A DNA stretch of 7,188 bases from Clostridia bacterium (GCA_017534365.1 JAFWCS010000154.1:1-7188); one strand, 5' to 3'. Positions 1 to 6,083 are shown, counted from the stretch's first letter. Numbers and translations are program-made. Notes: a model not told the origin generated them from the letters alone.

Positions 1-255
1 GCCCCATGCGGCGGCCAGGCTTTCGTCAGTATCGCCCGCCGGGATGCAGACGGCGGCGGATTTCACCGCGGAGGCGATGGTCTTGTTGATCACGGCGTCC
101 TCTTTGGCGTTGCGGATCGGCGGCAGCTCCAGCCGGTCGGCGCCGAAGGCGTCGATGCAGGACGCCACGGCGACCTTTTCGCGGAACAGCAGGCGATGCG
201 CCGCTTCCTCTGCGCACTGGCGCAGGGTGAAATCGGAGACGATGATGGTTCTCAT
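1..255 (-). CDS. HMGL-like / 2-isopropylmalate synthase-like enzyme, N-terminal part (cut by window edge)
   Basis: The first 85 codons of a gene that continues beyond base 1. The start ATG (253-255, minus) lies 8 nt downstream of a strong GGAAGGAG ribosome binding site (264-271). The protein begins MRTIIVSDFTLRQ. The D-x-TLR motif (residues 8-12) is the metal- and substrate-binding signature at the first beta strand of HMGL-like TIM barrels (isopropylmalate, homocitrate and citramalate synthases). It is followed by an REK-type helix (about 30-32), a FGADRLELPPI segment resembling the GVDVIEAG strand of LeuA, and a second-strand-like AAVCIPAGD. The canonical DGEQ after TLR is missing (QCAEE instead), so this is a divergent branch whose acyl acceptor cannot be named; some relatives are annotated only as LeuA-like. 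The T-box leader upstream implies control by the charging of one tRNA, as expected for amino-acid metabolism. Family assignment is by motif reading; exact function is unknown. Confidence 0.72.
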   Translation of the reverse strand, partial: MRTIIVSDFTLRQCAEEAAHRLLFREKVAVASCIDAFGADRLELPPIRNAKEDAVINKTIASAVKSAAVCIPAGDTDESLAAAWG

Positions 256-327
256 AGAAACTACTCCTTCCGGTAAATGAATGATTCCATATCATACCTT
301 ATTAAAATGCAATGCTGCGCGGCCAAG

Positions 328-360
328 AAAAAAACCGCAGGATTCCGAAAAATCCTGCGG
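328..360 (-). terminator. Intrinsic terminator of the T-box leader
   Basis: A perfect 10-bp stem (360-351 pairing with 344-335, CCGCAGGATT/AATCCTGCGG on the minus strand) with a 6-nt loop is followed directly by seven Us (334-328). It lies between the T-box core and the HMGL-like start codon. Its 5' strand overlaps the 3' strand of the antiterminator, which is the standard T-box attenuation arrangement. Confidence 0.95.
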
Positions 361-613
361 GATGACAAACGATGATCGTTTACCACGGTACCACCCGGTT
401 TGCCGCTGACGCGGCCGCTCAGCGAGGCTCAGACAAGCCCCCGATCTGTAACGGGATCGCCCGTCGCTTCCTATCTTGCCCGGCGGGCCCCTTCAGAAGC
501 GCTGCTCCGATACGAGACGGTCATCACGGATTCTTTGCCGTATTCTCACCATCGACGGCTCTCTTTGAAAGCTGCGCCGTGATCACCTAATATCCTCTCA
601 GCATTTGCATATT
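328..613 (-). promoter_or_regulatory. T-box riboswitch leader upstream of the HMGL-like gene
   Basis: Read on the minus strand, this leader contains the T-box core GGGTGGTACCGTGG (396 to 383), almost the consensus GGGTGGTACCGCGG. The antiterminator can be drawn. CGGG (397-394) pairs with CCCG (361-358), enclosing a UGGUACC bulge (393-387). An inner helix of ten pairs, some G-U, joins 386-377 to 371-362 with a 5-nt loop. The CCCG strand is also the base of the terminator stem, so the two structures exclude each other. In Stem I, AUCACGG (583-577) pairs with CCGUGAU (529-523), and an apical helix GCCGU/ACGGC (559-555 with 541-537) encloses a GGUGAGA loop (550-544), a typical Stem I feature. A CCCGUUA element (455-449) resembles the Stem II pseudoknot region. 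Uncharged tRNA should stabilise antitermination and switch on the downstream gene. The specifier is ambiguous: GAA-UCC (Ser) or AUC (Ile) one base earlier. Confidence 0.94.
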
Positions 614-619
614 GAAGCT

Positions 620-648
620 ATTTTACAACATGCGTTTCAGATTGTCAA
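620..648 (-). promoter_or_regulatory. Sigma-A-type promoter of the T-box leader transcript
   Basis: On the minus strand a consensus -35 box TTGACA (648-643) is separated by exactly 17 bp from a -10 box TAAAAT (625-620), which differs from TATAAT at one position. Transcription would start near 613, just before the first T-box Stem I sequences. The T-rich stretch at about 653-690 reads as A-rich on this strand, directly upstream of the -35 box, and could act as an UP element. Confidence 0.9.
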
Positions 649-710
649 GTGGCATTTTTGCGAGTTTTTGCATATTTTTTGAGTTTTTTCAATAAAACCG
701 CATCCGGAGA

Positions 711-739
711 TGGAAAAATCCCGGCGGATGTGGTATAAT
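711..739 (+). promoter_or_regulatory. Extended -10 promoter of the plus-strand transferase gene
   Basis: A perfect -10 box TATAAT (734-739) is preceded by TGG, giving an extended -10 (TGnTATAAT) from 731. A weak -35 match TGGAAA (711-716, four of six consensus bases) sits 17 bp upstream. Transcription would start near 746, leaving a leader of about 20 nt that contains the ribosome binding site. The promoter faces away from the T-box promoter, so the two transcripts diverge. Confidence 0.83.
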
Positions 740-765
740 CGAACCAGAGAAAGGAAGTGAGGCGA

Positions 766-1884
766 ATGACCGCGATCCTTCGGCGGCTTCTGCCGCCGGC
801 ACTGCGCCATGCGATCATGCGCTGGGGGCGGCGCTTCTGGCTGTTTTTCTGCCGGTGCCTGCCGCTGCGCAGCCGCGTGCTGTTTTATTCCATCCGCGCC
901 GACGGCCGGCTGCTTGAAAATGCGCAGGCGGTCTATGACCGCGTGGACGGCAGCAAGGTGATCTTCGCGCACAAGCTGCCGCACAGCATCAGGGAGAACC
1001 TGCTTGCCTGCTATTATCTGATGACCAGCCGCGTGATCGTGACGGATGATTACGTGCGGTATTTCCGTCTGTTCCATCTGAAAAAGGGGCAGCGGGTGCT
1101 CCAGGTCTGGCACGCCTGCGGCGCCTTCAAGAAATTCGCGCTGGACGCGCCCTCCCTGCTCACCCCGGCGCAGGAGCGGGCGACGCACGCGCCGTATACC
1201 GCCGTGGCCGTAACCGCCGAGGCCTGCCGCGCGCCCTATGCCGGGGCGTTCGGCATTCCCGTCGAGCGCTGCCTTCCCATCGGCCTGCCGCGCACGGACA
1301 GCCTGCTGACCGGGCGTGACGCGCTTGCCACGGCGTTTCGCCGGAAATATCCGCAGCTCGCGGGGCGCACGCTCTATCTTTTCTGCCCGACCTTCCGGGA
1401 GCGGGACGGCGAACGCATTCCCTATGCATCCGGTCTGGACTGGCAGGCGCTCAGCCGCGCGCTGCGCCCGGAGGAGGTGCTGATCGTCTGCCGCCATCCG
1501 CTGATGACGGAGCCGCTGCTGGACGGCAAGTATCCGAACCTGATCGACTTGACCCGTGAACCGACCTCGATGCTGCTCGCGGCCTGCGACGTGCTGATCA
1601 CGGACTATTCCTCGGTTTTCTACGACGCCAGCCTCCTCAAGGTGCCGACGGTGTTTTACTGCCCCGATCTTGCGGACTATGAACGCGGCTTTTATATCCG
1701 TTTTCCGGAGGATCTGCCCGGCCCGCTGGTGACCGCGCCGGAGGCGCTGCTGCCTGCGCTGCGTCAGACGAAAAGCGACCCGCCCGTGGAGCGGATCGCC
1801 GCGTTTTGTGCGTTTCAGCTTTCGGCCTGCGACGGCCACGCCGCCGAACGGGCGGCCGCGATCGTGAATGAGTGGATGCAATAG
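766..1884 (+). CDS. CDP-glycerol/CDP-ribitol-type polyol-phosphate transferase (TagB/TagF family)
   Basis: A 372-residue protein of the Glyphos_transf family, which moves glycerol- or ribitol-phosphate from a CDP-polyol to a lipid-linked acceptor on the inner face of the membrane. Family motifs appear in order: QVWHACGAFKKF (113-122), GLPRTD (173-178), CPTFRE (208-213), RHP (243-245), TDYSSVFYDASLL (279-291). The histidines of WH and RHP correspond to the two catalytic histidines known in TagF. The N-terminal 40 residues are basic and hydrophobic (many Arg, Trp, Phe), suggesting peripheral membrane binding. The length matches TagB-like primases rather than the longer TagF/TarL polymerases. 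ATG 766 is preferred over GTG 757, because the AAAGGAAG site (750-757) overlaps the GTG and is 8 nt from the ATG. The gene has its own promoter and ends 2 nt from the convergent paralogue. Glycerol versus ribitol and primase versus polymerase cannot be decided from the sequence. Confidence 0.9.
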   Translation: MTAILRRLLPPALRHAIMRWGRRFWLFFCRCLPLRSRVLFYSIRADGRLLENAQAVYDRVDGSKVIFAHKLPHSIRENLLACYYLMTSRVIVTDDYVRYFRLFHLKKGQRVLQVWHACGAFKKFALDAPSLLTPAQERATHAPYTAVAVTAEACRAPYAGAFGIPVERCLPIGLPRTDSLLTGRDALATAFRRKYPQLAGRTLYLFCPTFRERDGERIPYASGLDWQALSRALRPEEVLIVCRHPLMTEPLLDGKYPNLIDLTREPTSMLLAACDVLITDYSSVFYDASLLKVPTVFYCPDLADYERGFYIRFPEDLPGPLVTAPEALLPALRQTKSDPPVERIAAFCAFQLSACDGHAAERAAAIVNEWMQ

Positions 1885-1886
1885 GT

Positions 1887-3002
1887 TTACACCCGCATTG
1901 TTCCCGCAAGCACCCGTTTCGTATTCTCCGTATCCAGATAATCGAAATTGAACGCCCTGAACCGGTGGAGCTGCTCCGCGTCGGTCCGGGGTGTTTTTAT
2001 GGCGTCAAACAGGGCGTCCTGCGTTTGCACCACAGGGCCGGGGACGTAGGAGGCGTAATCAAAATAGAACGCGCGCTCGCGCTGATAGGCGTCGAGATCA
2101 AAGGCGTAAAAGACGCAGGGCTTCCCGAGCAGGGCCGCGTCCATGCAGACGGAGGAATAATCGGTGATCACCGTGTCGCAGATGCGCAGCAGGTCGGTCA
2201 GCTTCTCCTGCGTCACGTCAACGGCGCTGCCCATCGCCGCCGCGTGGATCTGCGGATGCAGGCGCAGCAGCAGGCGGCAGTCCGGGCAGGCGGCCTGCAG
2301 GGCGGCTGCGTCGATCGCGGTCGGCAGCGCGGCATTCGCGGCGGGATCGTCGCGGAAGGTCGGCGCATAGAGGAGCAGCCGCTTCCCGGCGCAGTCCGGA
2401 TGCGCGGCGTCGAAGGCGCGGCGCAATTCAGCCGGATCGCAGGGGGCGAGGAGCGTGTCCGCGCGCGGCGCGCCGAGGGGCAGCACCTTTTCCTCCGGGA
2501 CACCGAAGGCCCCGGCATAGAGCCGGGCGACGGCGGCGGAGGAACAGACGACATAAGTATAGCGTTCGGCGCAGCGCTGCTGCCGGTTGCGCACGGCGGG
2601 GGTCAGCGGGGCGTCCAGCCCGAACTTTTTGAAGGCGCCCTCCGCGTGCCAGAGCTGGGTAACGACGGTTTCCGGCGCAAAGGTCAGGTCGGCCAGCGGC
2701 ATGAAATTATCGTTGAGATAAACGTAGTTTGCCGTTGCGAGCCGCACGGCGTCCACGGTGAAGAATCGCAGCGCGGCGCAGAGCGACCGCAGGGGATGCC
2801 GCGGCTCCGGCTGCAGCGCGGCGGTGGAGATGCTGAAAATCTCCCACCGGCCTTCCGCGGCGAGCGCGCGGCGCACAGCGGAGAGGGAATCGTCCGCTTC
2901 GCCCCGGTGCGGGGCCAGGAAGACCACGCGGCTTTTTCTGGGACTGCGCAGGCGGCCGAGCCGGAAAAACAGCGCAAACAGGCGATAGAACAGCGTTTTC
3001 AT
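1887..3002 (-). CDS. Polyol-phosphate transferase, TagB/TagF family, last gene of the teichoic-acid operon
   Basis: A 371-residue Glyphos_transf protein, paralogous to the plus-strand gene at 766-1884. Motifs: QLWHAEGAFKKFGLD (116-130), GAPRAD (177-182), YAPTFR (212-217), LRLHP (246-250), TDYSSVCMDAALL (280-292), followed by a VFYAFD segment. His119 and His249 match the family's catalytic histidines. The N-terminus (FYRLFALFFRLGRLR) is a short amphipathic or hydrophobic stretch likely to sit on the membrane. The start ATG overlaps the stop of the GT2 gene as ATGA (2999-3002), and a GGAGG site lies 7 nt upstream of it. The operon context with tarI and tarJ suggests CDP-ribitol as donor, which is inference; glycerol-phosphate transfer is equally compatible with the motifs. 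No terminator follows the TAA. Confidence 0.9.
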   Translation of the reverse strand: MKTLFYRLFALFFRLGRLRSPRKSRVVFLAPHRGEADDSLSAVRRALAAEGRWEIFSISTAALQPEPRHPLRSLCAALRFFTVDAVRLATANYVYLNDNFMPLADLTFAPETVVTQLWHAEGAFKKFGLDAPLTPAVRNRQQRCAERYTYVVCSSAAVARLYAGAFGVPEEKVLPLGAPRADTLLAPCDPAELRRAFDAAHPDCAGKRLLLYAPTFRDDPAANAALPTAIDAAALQAACPDCRLLLRLHPQIHAAAMGSAVDVTQEKLTDLLRICDTVITDYSSVCMDAALLGKPCVFYAFDLDAYQRERAFYFDYASYVPGPVVQTQDALFDAIKTPRTDAEQLHRFRAFNFDYLDTENTKRVLAGTMRV

Positions 3003-4333
3003 CTTCCGTCCTCCCGCAGGATCCAGCCGCGGTCCTTCAGACGCAGAAAGAGGGGCGCGGCGTATTTCAGCAGGCAGTTCGGGATCCGGCGCAGCAGGGG
3101 GTGCCCCTTCAGCAGCAGCACCACGCGCAGCAGGCGCGGATCAAGCGGCCGCCGGCCGCGATAGGTCATGCGGATCGGCGCGGCAGCTTCTCTTTTCAGG
3201 CTGCCGGAGAGCGTGCGGATGTTTTCGAAGGCCGCCGCCGTATACGGCGCGGTTTCTTTCTGCTGCAAAAGCTCGAACAGCGGCATGGATTGGTCGTAAA
3301 GGGAACGGTAAAACGCCGGCGTCGCCCCGCGGGGGAGCAGGATGCTGATGCGCGGATGCCCGGCGGCCTCCCGGCGCGCGGCATACGTCTCCGGCCCGAG
3401 ATCCGGGTGGGCGGCCAGCGCTTTTTCGCGCGTGGCCGGCGTCATCTCCGCCTCGAGCGCGCCGCATTGCGCCCGGAGGAAGGCGAGCGTTTCGTCGTCC
3501 GCGCCCCAGAGCAGCCGATAGAATTCGTTGCGCAGCGTGTAATGCGTTTTATACAGGATCTCCTGCACGTAGCCGGCCGCGTCCTCACAGGGGCAGCCGG
3601 GCCGGACCAGCGCCGCTTCGGCGGCTTCCCGGATCAGACGCAGTGAAGTGCAGAAATCCTCGGCCAGCTGCAGGCTGACGCTCTGCGAAACGGAGCGCCC
3701 CTCGGCCGGGTCGCGGCGGCGATAGCGGTACTGCGCGCCGCGGATGCCCGTGATGCGCGGGGCGGCGGCATAGATGAACTGCATGATGAACGCGCCGTCC
3801 TCGCTGTAGCGTGTGGGCGGGAACAGCACGCCGCTTTGCCGCAGCGCTTCGGTGCGGAAAACTTTGTTGCCCAGCAGGAAATTCCAGAGCAGCCGCAGAT
3901 CCCAGCAGCCGATCTCCGGCAGACGGGAGAGCGTGTCGGCCATGGGGTTTTTTTCTTCGCCGCCGAAGCCGAAACGGCACATTTCAAAGATGCCGAGATC
4001 CGCCTGCGCCGCTTCCATCGCGGACCAGACGGTCTGCAGGGCGCCGGGCGCGTAGAGATCGTCGCTGTCCAGGAAGACGGTGTATTTGCCCGTTGCGTGC
4101 GCAAGGCCTTTGTTGCGGGCGGAGGAGACGCCGCCGTTCGGCTGATGCAGCGCGAGGATGACGGGGTCCTCGGCGGCCAGCGCGTCGATCAGGGCGCCGG
4201 TGCCGTCGGTCGAGCCGTCGTCCACGAGCACGATCTCCAGCCCGTCCATCGTCTGCGCGCGCAGGGAGGCAACGGTCTCCCGCAAAAAGCCCGCACTGTT
4301 AAATGCGGGCACGATCACTGATAGTTTTTTCAT
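2999..4333 (-). CDS. Family 2 glycosyltransferase with a long C-terminal region of unknown function
   Basis: A 444-residue protein. Residues 1 to about 230 are a GT-A glycosyltransferase domain: SVIVPAFN (5-12), LVDDGSTDGT (36-45) for nucleotide-sugar binding, GGVSSARNKG (67-76), the metal-binding FLDSDD (87-92), and a SEDGAF motif (177-182) that fits the usual catalytic acidic pair. It should transfer a sugar from a nucleotide donor with inversion. The remaining roughly 200 residues look largely helical and carry no motif I recognise. The protein has no obvious transmembrane segment. Its place between tarJ and a polyol-phosphate transferase suggests it glycosylates the teichoic-acid backbone (compare TarS/TarP in Staphylococcus, also GT2) or adds a linkage sugar; this is inference. 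The start ATG directly abuts the tarJ stop (TAAATG), with only a weak GGGAT-like Shine-Dalgarno match, so translation probably depends on reinitiation after tarJ. Confidence 0.9.
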   Translation of the reverse strand: MKKLSVIVPAFNSAGFLRETVASLRAQTMDGLEIVLVDDGSTDGTGALIDALAAEDPVILALHQPNGGVSSARNKGLAHATGKYTVFLDSDDLYAPGALQTVWSAMEAAQADLGIFEMCRFGFGGEEKNPMADTLSRLPEIGCWDLRLLWNFLLGNKVFRTEALRQSGVLFPPTRYSEDGAFIMQFIYAAAPRITGIRGAQYRYRRRDPAEGRSVSQSVSLQLAEDFCTSLRLIREAAEAALVRPGCPCEDAAGYVQEILYKTHYTLRNEFYRLLWGADDETLAFLRAQCGALEAEMTPATREKALAAHPDLGPETYAARREAAGHPRISILLPRGATPAFYRSLYDQSMPLFELLQQKETAPYTAAAFENIRTLSGSLKREAAAPIRMTYRGRRPLDPRLLRVVLLLKGHPLLRRIPNCLLKYAAPLFLRLKDRGWILREDGR

Positions 4334-5356
4334 TTATTTATCCCATTTCATCACGGTTTTGCCGAAGTTGCGGCTGATATCCTGCGCAAAGGCGGCGTGA
4401 ATGTCCGCAATCGTACGCACATCGACCACGCTGCCGATGATATTCTCCAGATAGCCGACCAGCTTCGGCTGGGTGTGCAGCAGCTGCACGGTGCGTTCAA
4501 AATCGGCAAGGCCGCTTCGGCTGGAGCCGAAAAGCTGCAGCCCCTTTTCGAGCACCATGCGCGTGTTGATGCTCACCGGGCTTTCGCTCACGCCCATCAG
4601 GCCGATGACGCCCTCCGGCCGAATGCAGTCGATGATCTGGGCGATCGCATAGCGCGAGGCCTCGCCGCCGACACATTCAAACGCGTGATCCACCTGCAGC
4701 CCGGCCGGCACGTGGTCCACGTGATAGATGCCGTCCGCGAAGGTGAAATAATTCAGCTTTTCATAGACCGTGCCGAACACGCAGATCTTTGTGTCCGGAT
4801 GCATCGCCTTGAGCATCAGCGCGGTGATGAAGCCGACGTTACCGTCGCCCCAGACGCCGACGCTGCCGCGCCGCGCATGCGCAAACCGGTCAAAGCGGCT
4901 GACCGCATAGACCGCTACGCTGATCAGCTCCGTGAACGAGGCAACTTTCAGATCGATCCCCGCCGGCACGGTCACGACGCGCGCGGGGTCAAAGTCGATA
5001 TAATCCCGGAGGAAGCCGTCATAGCCGCTCGAGCAGAAGTGGCTGGTCGGGCGGTAGTTTTCGGCGATCACGTCGTCCGCTTCCGTCGGCACGTTCGGCA
5101 CGGGCACGACGAATTCGCCCGGGCGGTGCGTCCCCGTCGGGTCATAGATCACGCGCGCAACGCATTCGTGGATGAGTGCCATCGGGAGCTTTGCCTTGAG
5201 CGCCTCGCGGCTGCGGTTGCCGAGATAATAGCGCTGATCCGCCTTGCAGATGGAAAGATATTCCGGGCGCAGGAGGATGCTGCGGCTCAGATCCGGCTCC
5301 GTGCAGGCCACGTCGATCATCCCGGGCGCGACCAGTCTGTAAACGGTGTTGATCAT
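4334..5356 (-). CDS. tarJ: Ribulose-5-phosphate reductase (ribitol-5-phosphate forming), TarJ
   Basis: A 340-residue zinc-type medium-chain dehydrogenase/reductase. TarJ enzymes reduce ribulose 5-phosphate to ribitol 5-phosphate with NADPH, supplying the polyol for CDP-ribitol. Zinc-ligand candidates are Cys37 (SICKAD), His63-Glu64 (IHECV) and Glu143 (FTELIS). The Rossmann motif is GDGNVG (170-175) within VGVWGDGNVGFITALM. The length is nearly the same as known TarJ proteins (about 340). The assignment rests on this pattern, on features such as ADQRYYLGNR near the N-terminus, and on overlap with tarI: the start ATG and the tarI stop share ATGA (5353-5356). An AAGGAG site (5362-5367) lies 5 nt upstream. 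In some bacteria TarI and TarJ act as a complex or are fused. A generic sorbitol-type dehydrogenase is possible but unlikely next to tarI. Confidence 0.93.
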   Translation of the reverse strand: MINTVYRLVAPGMIDVACTEPDLSRSILLRPEYLSICKADQRYYLGNRSREALKAKLPMALIHECVARVIYDPTGTHRPGEFVVPVPNVPTEADDVIAENYRPTSHFCSSGYDGFLRDYIDFDPARVVTVPAGIDLKVASFTELISVAVYAVSRFDRFAHARRGSVGVWGDGNVGFITALMLKAMHPDTKICVFGTVYEKLNYFTFADGIYHVDHVPAGLQVDHAFECVGGEASRYAIAQIIDCIRPEGVIGLMGVSESPVSINTRMVLEKGLQLFGSSRSGLADFERTVQLLHTQPKLVGYLENIIGSVVDVRTIADIHAAFAQDISRNFGKTVMKWDK

Positions 5357-6066
5357 GAATGCTCCTTGCCTTTCAGAAGGGTGTCGGCAACCTTCATATC
5401 ATACGGATAGGTGATTTTGATGTTGAAGACCTCGCCCTGCACCATGTGGACGGGCTTGCCCTTGAGCGTGTAGATCTTGCACGCGTCGGTCAGGCTGGCC
5501 TTTTCGGATTCTGTCAGGCTCGCAAGCACCTGCTCGAGCTCCCGCAGGCGAAAGGACTGCGGCGTCTGCCCCTGAAACATGCGCTTGCGCTCGGGGATGG
5601 CGCTGATGCTCTGCCCGTCCGCGCTCTCAACGATCGTGTCCGTGGCGGGGATGACCGTGTCGCACGCGCCGTAGGCCGTTGCGGCATCCACGTTTTCGCA
5701 GATGATGCGGTGGGTCAGGAAGGGGCGCACCGCGTCGTGCGTGACGAGCACGGTCTGCGCGTCGACATCGCAGTTTGCCTCGAGCCAGGCAATCGCCGCC
5801 TCGAGGGTCCCGTTGCGGGTGCTGCCGCCGGGAATGACGCGCACGGGTTTGCCGGCCGGCAGATATTTGCGGATCAGGTCCTCCGTGTTGGAGACCCAGG
5901 CCTTCGGGCAAAGCACGAGGATCGCGTCGATGCGATCGTTGACAAAGAATTTTTCGATTGTGTGGATGATGATCGGCTTGCCGCCCAGCTCCAGATACTG
6001 TTTGGGCGTTTCGGAATTTCCCATGCGGCTGCCGATGCCGCCGGCAAATACGGCTGCGTAGACCAT
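5353..6066 (-). CDS. tarI: D-ribitol-5-phosphate cytidylyltransferase, TarI
   Basis: A 237-residue IspD/TarI-family nucleotidyltransferase that makes CDP-ribitol from CTP and ribitol 5-phosphate, in the cytoplasm. Residue numbers are from the start chosen here. The CTP-binding motif AGGIGSRMG is at 8-16 with PKQY at 21-24, followed by GGSTR (80-84), THDAVRP (109-115), QTPQSF (167-172) and FNIKITYPYDM (214-224). IspD has the same fold, but tarJ follows directly and the GGIGSRMGN...PKQY form is typical of TarI. I chose the ATG at 6064-6066 rather than the one three codons upstream (6073-6075). The GGAG (6076-6079) touches the upstream ATG with no spacer but lies 9 nt from the inner one, and the resulting MVYAAVFAGG fits the usual TarI N-terminus (M-x-Y-A-x-x-x-A-G-G). 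With this start the gap to tagH is 19 nt. Confidence 0.94.
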   Translation of the reverse strand: MVYAAVFAGGIGSRMGNSETPKQYLELGGKPIIIHTIEKFFVNDRIDAILVLCPKAWVSNTEDLIRKYLPAGKPVRVIPGGSTRNGTLEAAIAWLEANCDVDAQTVLVTHDAVRPFLTHRIICENVDAATAYGACDTVIPATDTIVESADGQSISAIPERKRMFQGQTPQSFRLRELEQVLASLTESEKASLTDACKIYTLKGKPVHMVQGEVFNIKITYPYDMKVADTLLKGKEHS

Positions 6067-6075
6067 TACATTCAT

Positions 6076-6083
6076 CTCCGTCC
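6076..6083 (-). promoter_or_regulatory. Ribosome binding site deciding the tarI start
   Basis: GGACGGAG on the minus strand (6083 to 6076). It sits immediately against the ATG at 6073-6075, which is too close for initiation, and 9 nt from the in-frame ATG at 6064-6066, which is favourable. This supports the shorter TarI. Confidence 0.7.

Noticed and set aside
26..295. Minus-strand open frame (89 codons) overlapping the HMGL-like gene start
   Set aside because: The frame has no ribosome binding site at its start and encodes an Arg-rich sequence. The gene starting at 255 has a strong ribosome binding site and a family motif.
372..590. Plus-strand small open frames within the T-box leader
   Set aside because: They overlap structured RNA on the other strand and have no ribosome binding site; their sequence is explained by the T-box.
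757..765. GTG start (three codons upstream) for the plus-strand transferase
   Set aside because: The GTG overlaps the ribosome binding site, leaving no spacer; ATG at 766 has correct spacing.
1840..1856. GC-rich hairpin near the end of the plus-strand transferase gene
   Set aside because: No U-tract follows on either strand and it lies inside the coding sequence, so it is not called as a terminator.
637..1881. Long minus-strand open frame (414 codons) opposite the plus-strand transferase gene
   Set aside because: It is antisense to a gene with clear family motifs, its translation is rich in Arg, Gln, His and Gly with no recognisable domain, and it runs across the T-box promoter. It is a GC-rich shadow frame.
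1872..3164. Long plus-strand open frame (430 codons) opposite the second transferase
   Set aside because: Low-complexity Arg/Gly/Gln-rich translation with no ribosome binding site or motif; the opposite strand carries all the Glyphos_transf motifs.
4397..5410. Plus-strand open frame (337 codons) opposite tarJ
   Set aside because: The translation is rich in Ala, Arg, His and Asp without any fold signature, which is typical of the antisense of a GC-rich dehydrogenase gene.
5353..6075. IspD (isoprenoid pathway cytidylyltransferase) as the identity of the TarI gene
   Set aside because: The fold and motifs are shared, but the overlapping tarJ and the surrounding teichoic-acid genes make ribitol-5-phosphate cytidylyltransferase the better reading.
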